Source: Pseudomonas sp. CFBP 13711 (lineage in GTDB: Bacteria > Pseudomonadota > Gammaproteobacteria > Pseudomonadales > Pseudomonadaceae). Taken from it: a DNA stretch of 64,000 nt. This document shows, one piece after another, positions 8,888 through 17,460 of the stretch. The stretch lies in contig NZ_JACYVI010000004.1 in assembly GCF_014842265.1 (NCBI RefSeq), forward strand, positions 310,001 through 374,000, written 5' to 3'. The notes under the pieces were generated by a model. That model was not told where the DNA came from, searched no databases, and saw only the letters and a list, made by a program, of their open reading frames with translations. The translations under genes and the position numbers were made by a program. The stretch's first letter is position 1. Every line of letters starts with the position of its first letter.

Positions 8888-11584
8888 ATGCGCACCGACC
8901 AGCCGAAAATGATTTACCTGAAGGATTATCAGGCGCCTGAGTACCTCATTGACGAGACCCACCTGACATTCGAATTGTTCGACGACCATTCCCTGGTCCA
9001 CGCGCAGTTGGTGATGCGCCGCAACCCGGAGCGCGCCGCCCTTGCTCAAGGCGCGGCCTTGCCACCGCTGGAACTCGACGGCCAGCAGCTTGAATTGCTG
9101 TCGGTGAAGCTGGCGGATGTCGACCTGTCCGAGGGCGACCTTGCACAGAACGGCTACCGGCTGACCCCTGACAGCCTGACCGTCCAGCCCACCTCCGAGA
9201 CCTTCACCCTCGACACCACCGTGAAGATCCACCCGGAAACCAACACCGCCCTGGAAGGCCTGTACAAATCCAGTGGCATGTTCTGCACCCAGTGCGAGGC
9301 CGAGGGCTTCCGCAAGATCACCTATTACCTCGACCGCCCGGACGTGATGAGCAAATTCACCACGACGGTCAGCGCCAACAAGCAGGCTTTCCCGATCCTG
9401 CTGTCCAACGGCAACCTGATCGCCGCCGGCCCCTCCGATGACACCCAGCGTCACTGGGCAACCTGGGAGGACCCGTTCAAGAAGCCGGCCTACCTGTTCG
9501 CACTGGTGGCCGGTGACTTGTGGTGCATCGAAGACACTTTCACCACCATGAGCCAGCGCAAGGTCACGCTGCGCATCTTCGTCGAGCCGGAAAACGTCGA
9601 CAAATGCCAGCACGCCATGGACAGCCTGAAGAAGTCCATGCGCTGGGACGAAGAGGTCTACGGCCGCGAATACGATCTGGACATCTTCATGATCGTTGCG
9701 GTCAACGACTTCAACATGGGCGCCATGGAGAACAAGGGCCTCAACATCTTCAACTCCAGCGCCGTGCTGGCCCGCGCCGAAACCGCCACCGATGCTGCTC
9801 ACCAGCGCGTCGAAGCGATCGTCGCCCACGAGTACTTCCACAACTGGACCGGCAATCGCGTCACCTGCCGCGACTGGTTCCAGCTGTCGCTGAAAGAAGG
9901 CTTCACGGTGTTCCGTGATTCCGGCTTCTCGGCGGACATGAACTCGGCCACGGTCAAGCGTATCCAGGATGTGGCCTACCTGCGCACTCACCAGTTTGCC
10001 GAAGACGCCGGCCCCATGGCCCACGCCGTGCGCCCTGACAGCTTCATCGAGATTTCCAACTTCTACACCTTGACCGTGTACGAAAAGGGCGCGGAAGTGG
10101 TCGGCATGATCCACACCCTGTTGGGCGTGGAAGGATTCCGCAAGGGCAGCGACCTGTTCTTCGAGCGCCACGACGGCCAGGCCGTGACCTGCGACGACTT
10201 CGTCAAGGCCATGGAAGACGCCAACGGTGTCGACTTCACTCAGTTCAAGCGCTGGTATTCCCAGGCCGGCACGCCGCGTCTGGCGGTCAGCGAGTCCTAC
10301 GACGCTGCCGCGAAGACCTACAGCCTGACCTTCCGTCAGAGCACGCCGACCACGCCGGGCCAGCCGGGCGATCAGAAGCTGCCGTTCGTGATTCCGGTCG
10401 CCATGGGTCTGTTGGACGCCCAGGGTCAGGAGCTTCCGCTGCGCCTGCAGGGCGAGGCACCGGCGGTGAACACCTCCCGCGTGCTCTCGGTGACCGAAGC
10501 CGAGCAGACCTTCACCTTCATCGACATCGCCGAGCAGCCGCTGCCTTCGCTGCTGCGCGGGTTCTCGGCGCCGGTGAAACTGAGCTTCCCGTACAACCGC
10601 GATCAGCTGATGTTCCTCATGCAGCACGACAGCGACGGTTTCAACCGCTGGGACGCCGGTCAGCAACTGTCGGTTCAAGTGCTGCAGGACTTGATTGCCC
10701 AGCACCAGAAGGGCGAGCCGCTGGTCATGGATCAGCGTCTGATCACCGCGCTGCACACGGTGCTGACGGACGAGACTCTGGATCAGGCCATGGTCGCGGA
10801 AATGCTGTCGCTGCCGGGCGAGGCGTATCTGATCGAAATCAGCGAAGTGGCGGACGTCGATGCGATCCACGCCGCGCGGGAGTTTGCCCGTCAGCAATTG
10901 GCCGACAAACTGAGCGACGCACTGTGGACGCGTTATCAGACCAACCGCGAGCTGTCCAAGCAGACGCCGTATGTGGCTGCGTCCGAGCACTTCGCTCGCC
11001 GTGCGTTGCAGAACATCGCGCTGTCTTACCTGATGCAGACCGGCAAGCCGGAAGTCCTGGCCGCCGCCATCGATCAGTTCGACACGGCCGACAACATGAC
11101 CGAGCGCCTGACCGCCCTGGCCGTGTTGGTGAACTCGCCGTTCGAGGCCGAGAAGGCCAAGGCGCTGGAAGTGTTCGCGGAAAACTTCAAGGACAACGCA
11201 CTGGTCATGGATCAGTGGTTCAGCGTACAGGCCGGCAGCACCTTGCCGGGCGGGCTGGAGCGTGTGAAAGCGCTCATGCAGCACCCGGCGTTCACGATGA
11301 AGAACCCGAACAAGGTGCGTGCCCTGATCGGTGCCTTTGCCGGGCAGAACCTGATCAACTTCCACGCGGCGGACGGTTCGGGCTATCGCTTCCTGGCCGA
11401 TCTGGTCATCGAGCTGAACGGATTCAACCCGCAGATCGCCTCCCGCCAACTGGCGCCGCTGACCCGCTGGCGCAAGTACGACAGCGCGCGGCAAGCGCTG
11501 ATGAAGGCGGAACTGGAGCGCATCCTCGCCTCCGGCCCGCTGTCGCCGGACGTGTATGAAGTGGTCAGCAAAAGCCTGGCGTAA
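8888..11584 (+). CDS. pepN: Aminopeptidase N
   Basis: Cytosolic zinc metallo-aminopeptidase of family M1 that removes N-terminal residues from peptides. The 898 residues fit PepN (about 870-890). The substrate-anchoring motif GAMEN is at residues 278-282, and the zinc site HEYFH at 314-318 is followed by the third ligand Glu337 in LKEGFT, the correct 18-residue spacing. The N-terminal beta domain and C-terminal helical repeats are both present, ending in VYEVVSKSLA. ATG 8888 follows an AGAAGGGACAACCGC leader with an acceptable ribosome site. A strong rho-independent terminator follows. Confidence 0.97.
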   Translation: MRTDQPKMIYLKDYQAPEYLIDETHLTFELFDDHSLVHAQLVMRRNPERAALAQGAALPPLELDGQQLELLSVKLADVDLSEGDLAQNGYRLTPDSLTVQPTSETFTLDTTVKIHPETNTALEGLYKSSGMFCTQCEAEGFRKITYYLDRPDVMSKFTTTVSANKQAFPILLSNGNLIAAGPSDDTQRHWATWEDPFKKPAYLFALVAGDLWCIEDTFTTMSQRKVTLRIFVEPENVDKCQHAMDSLKKSMRWDEEVYGREYDLDIFMIVAVNDFNMGAMENKGLNIFNSSAVLARAETATDAAHQRVEAIVAHEYFHNWTGNRVTCRDWFQLSLKEGFTVFRDSGFSADMNSATVKRIQDVAYLRTHQFAEDAGPMAHAVRPDSFIEISNFYTLTVYEKGAEVVGMIHTLLGVEGFRKGSDLFFERHDGQAVTCDDFVKAMEDANGVDFTQFKRWYSQAGTPRLAVSESYDAAAKTYSLTFRQSTPTTPGQPGDQKLPFVIPVAMGLLDAQGQELPLRLQGEAPAVNTSRVLSVTEAEQTFTFIDIAEQPLPSLLRGFSAPVKLSFPYNRDQLMFLMQHDSDGFNRWDAGQQLSVQVLQDLIAQHQKGEPLVMDQRLITALHTVLTDETLDQAMVAEMLSLPGEAYLIEISEVADVDAIHAAREFARQQLADKLSDALWTRYQTNRELSKQTPYVAASEHFARRALQNIALSYLMQTGKPEVLAAAIDQFDTADNMTERLTALAVLVNSPFEAEKAKALEVFAENFKDNALVMDQWFSVQAGSTLPGGLERVKALMQHPAFTMKNPNKVRALIGAFAGQNLINFHAADGSGYRFLADLVIELNGFNPQIASRQLAPLTRWRKYDSARQALMKAELERILASGPLSPDVYEVVSKSLA

Positions 11585-11600
11585 ATCGGGCGGTTGTTGA

Positions 11601-11635
11601 AAAGGGCTGTCCGTTTGCGCGGACAGCCCTTTTTT
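11601..11635 (+). terminator. Rho-independent terminator of pepN
   Basis: A perfect 13-base-pair stem, AAAGGGCTGTCCG against CGGACAGCCCTTT, closes a six-base loop (TTTGCG) and runs into a T-tract. It begins 16 bases after the pepN stop. Confidence 0.93.
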
Positions 11636-11693
11636 GTGGGCGCTGATTCCTGGTTTCAGCGGCTTCGGATGCTGTCTTGCACGCGACGCCTTC

Positions 11694-11786
11694 GTAGGAC
11701 TGGCTTTAGCCGGGAAGAGGCCGGTTTGTGCGCCACCCATTTTGCGGTGTGACGAATGACGCCTTCCCGGCTGAAGCCGGTCCCAC
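11694..11786. repeat. REPIN (two inverted REP palindromes)
   Basis: Two REP sequences in inverted orientation, one with core GGCTTTAGCC and the other with core GGCTGAAGCC, about 93 bases end to end. The spacer GAGGCCGGTTTGTGCGCC resembles the spacers of the other pairs in this window. It lies between the pepN terminator and the aldehyde dehydrogenase stop. Confidence 0.85.
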
Positions 11787-11822
11787 AATTTGCGACGTCC
11801 AAGGATCCCGGCCAGCTGGCGA

Positions 11823-13286
11823 TCAGGCGTTGAAGCCGATAATCGCCTTGGTCTCCAGATACTCTTCAAATCCCATAACTCCGTACTCTCGGCCATTGCC
11901 CGAGCGCTTGTAGCCGCCGAAAGGGGCCATGGGGTTCCACGCCGGATGGTTCAAATGCACTTGCCCGGCACGGATGCGCGAGGCGACGGCGCGGCCCAGT
12001 TCGAGGTCCTGCGCCTGCACGTGGGCGCCCAGACCGTAGACGGTGTCGTTGGCGATGGTCACGGCTTCGTCGATGGTGTCGTAGGCGAGGATGCACAGCA
12101 CCGGGCCGAAGATTTCCTCCTGAGCGATGCGCATCGCCGAGCCCACTTCGGAGAACACCGTTGGCTTGGTGTAATAACCTTTTTCAAACCCCGGCACGCG
12201 GCCCGGCCCGCCGCACAGCAGTTTCGCGCCTTCGCTGATGCCAGCCTGGATCATCGCCTGGACGCGGCTGAACTGGGCTTCGTTGGCAATCGGGCCGAGT
12301 TGGGTGTCGGGGGATTGCGGGTCACCGACGATCAACGCGTTGGCGGTGTCGGCGGCCAGCGCTTCGACTTCGGCGAGGCGGGCGCGGGGCACGATCATCC
12401 GGGTCGGCGCGCTGCACGATTGGCCGACGTTGCGGAAGGCCGACAGCACCCCCAGCGGCACGGCCTTGGCGAAGTCAGCGTCGGGCAGCATGACGTTCGG
12501 CGACTTGCCGCCCAGTTCCTGGGTCACGCGTTTTACCGTCACGGCCGCCGCTTGCGCGACGAGGGCGCCGGCACGGTTCGAGCCGGTGATGGAAATCATG
12601 TCGATGTCAGGGTGTGCGGCGATCGCGGCGCCGACGTCAGGACCACTGCCGTTGACCAGATTGAACACGCCGGGGGGCAGGCCGGCGTCGTGGACCAGTT
12701 GAGCGAACAGCAAAGCGCTCAACGGCGACAGCTCGCTGGGTTTCAACACCACGGTGCAACCGGCGGCGAGGGCCGGCGCGACTTTGGCGGTGATCTGGTA
12801 GAGCGGCCAATTCCACGGCGTGATCAGGCCGCAGACGCCGATGGCTTCCCGCTCGATGGCGGTGCTGCCTTCGACGGTCTGGAAGCGGTAGGTGGACAGC
12901 AGATCCCGGGCCACCCGCACGTGCTCGGCGGCCAGCGGTACCTGCATGGCGCGGGAGAAACTGATGGCCGCGCCCATTTCCAGCGACAGGGCCTGGGCCA
13001 GCGGCTCTTTACGCTCGAGGATCAGCGCGTGGATGTTGCTCAGGATCGATGCGCGTTCAGCGACTGGCGTTTCTGACCATCCGGGGAACGCCGCGCGCGC
13101 TGCTGCGACGGCCCGATCAACGTCCTCGGCCGAACCCCGCGCGACCTCGGCGACCACCTCTTCAGTGGCGGGATTGATCACCGGCAGAAGAGCCGGAACC
13201 GCGGGTGAAGTCCACTCGCCATTGATGTAAAACTGCCCGGCGCTGTGCAGCTCAAGGCCGTGGGTGTGTGAAGAGTGTGAGGTCAT
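11823..13286 (-). CDS. NAD(P)-dependent aldehyde dehydrogenase
   Basis: A 487-residue cytosolic aldehyde dehydrogenase oxidising an aldehyde to the acid with NAD(P). Key residues are in place: Asn159 in ITPWNWP, Glu257 in TQELGGKSPN, and the catalytic Cys291 in NVGQSCSAPTR; EEIFGPVL and the C-terminal YGLGAHV block are also present. The start at 13286 (MTSHSSHTHG) has a well-spaced ribosome site reading AGGGAG; the longer open frame upstream runs into REP repeats. No neighbour indicates the substrate, so a general annotation is safest. Confidence 0.92.
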   Translation of the reverse strand: MTSHSSHTHGLELHSAGQFYINGEWTSPAVPALLPVINPATEEVVAEVARGSAEDVDRAVAAARAAFPGWSETPVAERASILSNIHALILERKEPLAQALSLEMGAAISFSRAMQVPLAAEHVRVARDLLSTYRFQTVEGSTAIEREAIGVCGLITPWNWPLYQITAKVAPALAAGCTVVLKPSELSPLSALLFAQLVHDAGLPPGVFNLVNGSGPDVGAAIAAHPDIDMISITGSNRAGALVAQAAAVTVKRVTQELGGKSPNVMLPDADFAKAVPLGVLSAFRNVGQSCSAPTRMIVPRARLAEVEALAADTANALIVGDPQSPDTQLGPIANEAQFSRVQAMIQAGISEGAKLLCGGPGRVPGFEKGYYTKPTVFSEVGSAMRIAQEEIFGPVLCILAYDTIDEAVTIANDTVYGLGAHVQAQDLELGRAVASRIRAGQVHLNHPAWNPMAPFGGYKRSGNGREYGVMGFEEYLETKAIIGFNA

Positions 13287-13433
13287 CCAGCTAGCTCCCT
13301 GGAGCGGTGATAAGTGCTGCGAACAGCGAGTCCTGACGTCTCGATACGCTAACAAACCGGCCCAGGCAAAAGATGCCGTTGTTGCGGCCTGCAAGGGAGA
13401 ATCTGCTGAATCCATCGGTGTTGCCGCTGCCGC

Positions 13434-13755
13434 CTTCCCGGCTGAAGCCGGTCCACTAAAGGCAGCGCGTTGCATCATTGGGGTGTGCACGATTGGGGTG
13501 TGCACGCGCTTTTGATTTCAGTGGGACCGGCTTCAGCCGGGAAGAGGCCCGTGTGAGCGCCATCAATTTTGCGGTGTGGCATCCGACGCTTTCCCGGCTA
13601 AAGCCGGTCCCACTAAAGGCAGCGCGTTGCATCATTGGGGGGTGCACGCGCTTTTGATTTCAGTGGGACCGGCTTCAGCCGGGAAGAGGCCCGTGTGAGC
13701 GCCATCGATTTTGCGGTGTGGCGCCTGACGCTTTCCCGGCTGAAGCCGGTCCTAC
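13434..13755. repeat. REP cluster: single REP plus two tandemly duplicated REPINs
   Basis: The 13287-13779 gap holds no convincing gene. It contains a single REP (13434-13455) and two REPINs (13521-13613 and 13663-13755) with ACCGGCTTCAGCCGG-type cores. The two REPINs lie in near-identical tandem units beginning GGCAGCGCGTTGCATCATTG at 13461 and 13618. The first unit has an extra 15-base internal duplication ending GGGGTGTGCAC. Confidence 0.88.
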
Positions 13756-13779
13756 AAATGGCGCCGCGCCTGGCAACGT

Positions 13780-14625
13780 TCACCCAATCGCCTGGGTCAC
13801 CATCGCAAACTGGGCAATCCCATCCCGCGACTGCGGCGGTTCGCCCAGCACCATGCGGGGCGCGCGATCAACGCATGGCAGCCCCAGACCTTCCAGCCAA
13901 TCCACCAGTCCGCAATCAGCCAGAATATCGAAACGCACAAACGCGCCAGGGATCAGGCCCAGCAAGTGCGTGATCATCTGTTGCGCCTGCTCCAGATTCT
14001 GCGCAACCACCGGCCCGATAAGATGCCCGCGGCCAAAACGGCGGAGCAGGGCGCAACCTTTCAGTTGCCCGTGAACCTCGACGCCCACCACACACTCCGC
14101 CATCGGCAGCAGGTCATTGAGGACCGCCGTGCGATCCAGCCCGCTGCCAGCGTTGGCCAGTTCGATCACCTGCGGGTAGTCGGCCTCGGTCACTTCGCGA
14201 CAAAGCCCAGCCCCCATCGCAGCCGGAACAGGCGGCGTCTGAGGCACGCCCTGATGCTGCTGAATCCGCGCGTATTCGACGAAACCCATGCTTACATAGA
14301 GCGGCGCCCCTGATTCAGTGGCATTGAGGATCGGCGTGCGCGGCGCGGCGGCGTCCAGGCACAGGTTCATCAACCGGCGCCCAATGCCTTTGCTCTGGTG
14401 CTGATCACTGACGATCACCAGCCCGATGGAAGAATAAGCCCCCTGATGACAAGCAAACGCCACGCCCACCAATTGCCCCTCATGCTCGGCAACAAAACCC
14501 TCGGACGTGCGCTGCACCATCGCCCAGTCTGCCTCGCGATGGGGCCACTTCAACTGCACGGACAGCGCGTGGGCGGCGGGTATGTCGGCCGCTGTGGCCA
14601 TGCGATAAACGTAGGCGTCGCTCAT
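13780..14625 (-). CDS. GNAT family N-acetyltransferase, two-domain
   Basis: A 281-residue protein with an N-terminal GNAT fold (residues about 1-130) and a C-terminal domain of the kind often found attached to such GNATs (Acetyltransf_18-like). The acetyl-CoA loop is visible as QSKGIGRRLM around residue 78. The start overlaps the stop of the FAD oxidoreductase gene upstream (ATGA), so it is the last gene of a four-gene operon with that oxidase, RidA and a DSD1-type enzyme. A clear paralog lies at 19482-20333 (shared VQLKWPHR, GIGRRLM, TPILNAT, and the ending TQAIG). The acceptor substrate is unknown; an amino acid or its derivative is a reasonable guess from context. Confidence 0.85.
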   Translation of the reverse strand: MSDAYVYRMATAADIPAAHALSVQLKWPHREADWAMVQRTSEGFVAEHEGQLVGVAFACHQGAYSSIGLVIVSDQHQSKGIGRRLMNLCLDAAAPRTPILNATESGAPLYVSMGFVEYARIQQHQGVPQTPPVPAAMGAGLCREVTEADYPQVIELANAGSGLDRTAVLNDLLPMAECVVGVEVHGQLKGCALLRRFGRGHLIGPVVAQNLEQAQQMITHLLGLIPGAFVRFDILADCGLVDWLEGLGLPCVDRAPRMVLGEPPQSRDGIAQFAMVTQAIG

Positions 14626-15803
14626 ATGAGTTTTCCTGTGCTGAAAAGGCTGGTCGCCAATTGCGGTACGAGTGATGGCTGAGTAAACCGGCGAATGTCG
14701 AAGGGGCTGATGGACGTGCTGGTGCTGCCGGTGCTGATCAGTTCGGCCATCACATCGCCGACCCCAGGGCCGAGCTGAAAGCCATGGCCGCAGAAACCGA
14801 AGGCGTAAAACAGCCCGTCGACCATGCCGCTGCGGCCCATCACCGGCAGGGAGTCCGGCGTGTAGCTTTCGATGCCGCTCCAGGTGCGGATGATGTTGAG
14901 TTTCTCGGCGCCGGGTACCAGCCGCTTCATCTGGCGCATCTGATTGAGCAGGCTTTCAGGCTTGAAAAACGCCCGACGGTTGACCATGTCCGGCGCGCAA
15001 CGGGCGCCGCCACCGATGATGATGTTGCCGCGCGGGATCTGCCGAAAGTAGATCACCTCTTCCTTGATCTTGGTGAACACGCCGATCACCGTCGGCAATG
15101 CGTAGGGCACCGGCTCGGTCACCGACATCTGCGGGCCGTTGGGCTCCAAGGGCACGGGTTCATCGAACTGTTGAGACAGCCTGGTCGCCCATGCGCCGGC
15201 GGTGATCAACAGCTGCTCGGCGACAAACAATTGCCCGTCAGTGGTGGTGACGTGAAACACGCCGCCGACCTTTTGCACGTCGGCAACCTCGGTGCGTTCT
15301 TCGATCCGTGCGCCAAGCCGACGAGCCGCGCGGGCAAAGGCGGGTGCCGCCAGACGCGGGTTGGCGTGACCGTCGTGGGGCGCGTAGGAGCCGCCTTTCA
15401 CCTCTGCGCCAAGGAAGGGGAACCGCTTGTGCAGCTCGGCGCCGCGATAGATTTTTAGGTCCAGTTGCTCGGCTTCCGGGGCAGCGGCATAGGCCTCCAG
15501 CTCGGCGATTTCGTCTTCGCGATAACACACGCGCATGTGCCCGCTGGGGATGAATTCGAGGTCGTCGTCGATCAACTCCGGCAGGCGCTTCCACAATCCC
15601 CACGACCGGTTCGCCAGTTCGAGCTGGCCCAGATAACGCCCTTGGCGGCGGACGTTGCCGAAGTTCACGCCGCTGGCGTACTGACCGATCTGGTCGCGCT
15701 CCAGCAGCGTCACCGAGCAACCGCGCCGCTGCAGGAAAAACGTCGACGAGGCGCCCATGACGCCACCGCCGATCACCAGCACATCGCTTTTTTGCGGATT
15801 CAT
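14622..15803 (-). CDS. FAD-dependent D-amino-acid oxidase/dehydrogenase-like protein (HcnC/LhpB type)
   Basis: A 393-residue flavoprotein of the DAO family. The FAD-binding GGGVMGASS motif sits at residues about 12-20, LERDQIGQYASG ends the Rossmann start, and the C-terminal FCGHGFQLGPGVGDVM block binds the flavin end. Its closest relative in the window is the gene at 32002-33156, with long identical stretches, but here the partner genes for the 2Fe-2S and second flavin subunits are absent. It overlaps RidA upstream and GNAT downstream by ATGA junctions. RidA next door fits an oxidase producing reactive imines from D-amino or imino acids (inference). Confidence 0.85.
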   Translation of the reverse strand: MNPQKSDVLVIGGGVMGASSTFFLQRRGCSVTLLERDQIGQYASGVNFGNVRRQGRYLGQLELANRSWGLWKRLPELIDDDLEFIPSGHMRVCYREDEIAELEAYAAAPEAEQLDLKIYRGAELHKRFPFLGAEVKGGSYAPHDGHANPRLAAPAFARAARRLGARIEERTEVADVQKVGGVFHVTTTDGQLFVAEQLLITAGAWATRLSQQFDEPVPLEPNGPQMSVTEPVPYALPTVIGVFTKIKEEVIYFRQIPRGNIIIGGGARCAPDMVNRRAFFKPESLLNQMRQMKRLVPGAEKLNIIRTWSGIESYTPDSLPVMGRSGMVDGLFYAFGFCGHGFQLGPGVGDVMAELISTGSTSTSISPFDIRRFTQPSLVPQLATSLFSTGKLI

Positions 15804-16234
15804 GAAGGCTCCTCTTGCAGGTTACGGGCTGGCAGGCCGCGGGGTTGCAGGTCACGCGCCACGGCTTCGATTTCGATCAGGTAACCGTGATGCAAGACCG
15901 GGACCGGCACCACGGCGCGGGCGGGTCGATGCTCACCCAGGTATCGCCCATAGAGTTGGTCAAAGGCCGGCCAGTGTTCAATGCCCACGACGTAGACCGT
16001 GACTTTCAGCAGATCGCTGGGGCTCAAACCCGCTTGTGCAAGGATCGCCATGAGGTTGTCGAGGGCAATTGAGGCCTGCACCTCGAACGGTTGGTCGGCG
16101 CTGTGCTCGCCATTGGCGCGCACCGGCAACTGCCCGGACACGTACACCACGCCGCCGTAAGCCACTGCTTGGGAATAATGCCCGCCCGGCGCCGCTGCGT
16201 GGGGCGTGTGAATGATTTCGAGATCACCAGCCAT
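15800..16234 (-). CDS. RidA/YjgF family imine deaminase
   Basis: A 144-residue member of the RidA family, which hydrolyses enamines/imines released by PLP enzymes and amino-acid oxidases. Family features include SQAVAYGGVVYVSGQLPV near residues 18-35 and the terminal block with RPARAVVPVPVL followed by LIEIEAVA, where the conserved Arg and Glu reside. The start ATG 16234 overlaps the end of the DSD1-like gene by 11 bases. Position between a PLP enzyme and an amino-acid oxidase matches its known detoxifying role. Confidence 0.9.
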   Translation of the reverse strand: MAGDLEIIHTPHAAAPGGHYSQAVAYGGVVYVSGQLPVRANGEHSADQPFEVQASIALDNLMAILAQAGLSPSDLLKVTVYVVGIEHWPAFDQLYGRYLGEHRPARAVVPVPVLHHGYLIEIEAVARDLQPRGLPARNLQEEPS

Positions 16235-17360
16235 GCAGACGACTCCAGGTGTGCACCGCGCCGTCGGCGTCGAGGGCGTGATAATCCGGGAACTGCGCGC
16301 CGGTGGCGCAGGCGTGGTTGGGCAGGATGCGCAGGTGGCTGCCGATGGGGAAACGTGTGGCGAGGTCGGCACTGTCGGCGCCGCCCAAGGTAACGATCCC
16401 GTGTTCCTGATTGGCGCCTGTGACCAACGCCCCTTCGATCCACTCGCACGTTTCGGTGCACACCTGGCCGTAACCGAAATCGTGGCGCTGACGCTGGGTG
16501 CCGCGATCACGACTCATGGCCATCCAGCCGGCGTCGGTGATGATCCAGCCCTTGTCCTGCTGATGGCCGATCACCGTGGTCAGCACGCTCAGGGCCAACT
16601 CGTCGGCCTGGCAGACGCCGATGTTGTGCATGACCAGATCGAAAAACACATAGACGCCCGCGCGCACTTCGGTCACGCCTTCCAGGTTCAGGGCCGAGAG
16701 GGCAGTGGGCGTGGAGCCGATGCTGACGTCCGGGCAGGCCATCCCGGCGTCACGAATGCGTTGAGCGGCGCGAACGCAGAGGGCTCGCTCTTGTTCGGCG
16801 AGGGCTTGCAGGGCTTCGGGGTTGTCGAGTTCGTAGCTGGAACCGGCGTGGGTCATCACACCGCGCAGCTGCACGCCGCCGTCGATGAGGATGCGTGCCA
16901 CGTCGATGAGTGCCGGGTCTTCGGCAGCGAGGCCGGACCGATGACCGTCGCAGTCGACCTCAATCCAGACGGGGAAGCGTTCGTCGTGCTCCTTCGCGAA
17001 GGCGACGATGGCATGGGCGCCCTGAACGCTGTCGGTGAGCACGCTCAGGTGGCAGCCGGCCCGCCGCAGCGCCAGTGCCTGAGAAAATTTGCCGGGCGCG
17101 ATGGCGACCGCATACAACACGTCGCTGATGCCCTGGTTGAAACAGTGCTCGGCTTCTTTCAGCGTCGAGACCGTCACACCGCTGGCGCCGGCCGCCATCT
17201 GCGCCTGAATCACCGGTAGGCATTTGCTGGTCTTGACGTGGGGACGCAACCGCACGCCGAGGCTGTTCATGCGCTGCTGCATGCGCTGGATGTTGCGCTG
17301 CATGCGCGGGACGTCCACCAGCGCGGCGGGCGTGTCGAGAGAAGCGATCGGCGTAGACAT
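16224..17360 (-). CDS. DSD1 family PLP-dependent enzyme (D-threonine aldolase / D-serine dehydratase-like)
   Basis: A 378-residue fold-type III PLP enzyme with an alanine-racemase-like N-terminal barrel and a C-terminal D-serine-dehydratase-like domain. The predicted PLP lysine is Lys43 in RPHVKTSKC, with IEVDCDGHRSG and THAGSSYE as further conserved blocks. HACATG near the C-terminus is the expected position of the zinc-binding His/Cys pair of this family. The activity could be cleavage of D-threonine/3-hydroxy-D-amino acids or dehydration of D-serine; the sequence alone does not decide. It is the first gene of the operon and is divergent from the LysR gene. Confidence 0.85.
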   Translation of the reverse strand: MSTPIASLDTPAALVDVPRMQRNIQRMQQRMNSLGVRLRPHVKTSKCLPVIQAQMAAGASGVTVSTLKEAEHCFNQGISDVLYAVAIAPGKFSQALALRRAGCHLSVLTDSVQGAHAIVAFAKEHDERFPVWIEVDCDGHRSGLAAEDPALIDVARILIDGGVQLRGVMTHAGSSYELDNPEALQALAEQERALCVRAAQRIRDAGMACPDVSIGSTPTALSALNLEGVTEVRAGVYVFFDLVMHNIGVCQADELALSVLTTVIGHQQDKGWIITDAGWMAMSRDRGTQRQRHDFGYGQVCTETCEWIEGALVTGANQEHGIVTLGGADSADLATRFPIGSHLRILPNHACATGAQFPDYHALDADGAVHTWSRLHGW

Positions 17361-17437
17361 GACGGAACTCGGGTGGCGAGGGACAGGCTGCACTCTACTC
17401 AGCTGTCGTTAAGGTGTGGTTCAATCCAGTCTCATCA

Positions 17438-17460
17438 ATCATTAAGTAAGAGTGAATGAT
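17438..17460. promoter_or_regulatory. Putative LysR-type operator (inverted repeat with T-N11-A)
   Basis: A perfect inverted repeat, ATCATT, 11 bases, AATGAT, which contains the T-N11-A core of LysR-type binding sites. It lies in the 95-base divergent region between the DSD1-like operon and the LysR gene and overlaps the LysR start codon at 17456, suggesting autorepression. No binding data are available. Confidence 0.5.

Noticed and set aside
8852..11896. Minus-strand open frame of 1014 residues
   Set aside because: It is the antisense of pepN, has a histidine/glutamine-rich composition typical of reverse frames of GC-rich genes, and shows no family motifs.
11790..13076. Plus-strand open frame of 428 residues
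   Set aside because: It is antisense to the aldehyde dehydrogenase, whose catalytic residues are clear.
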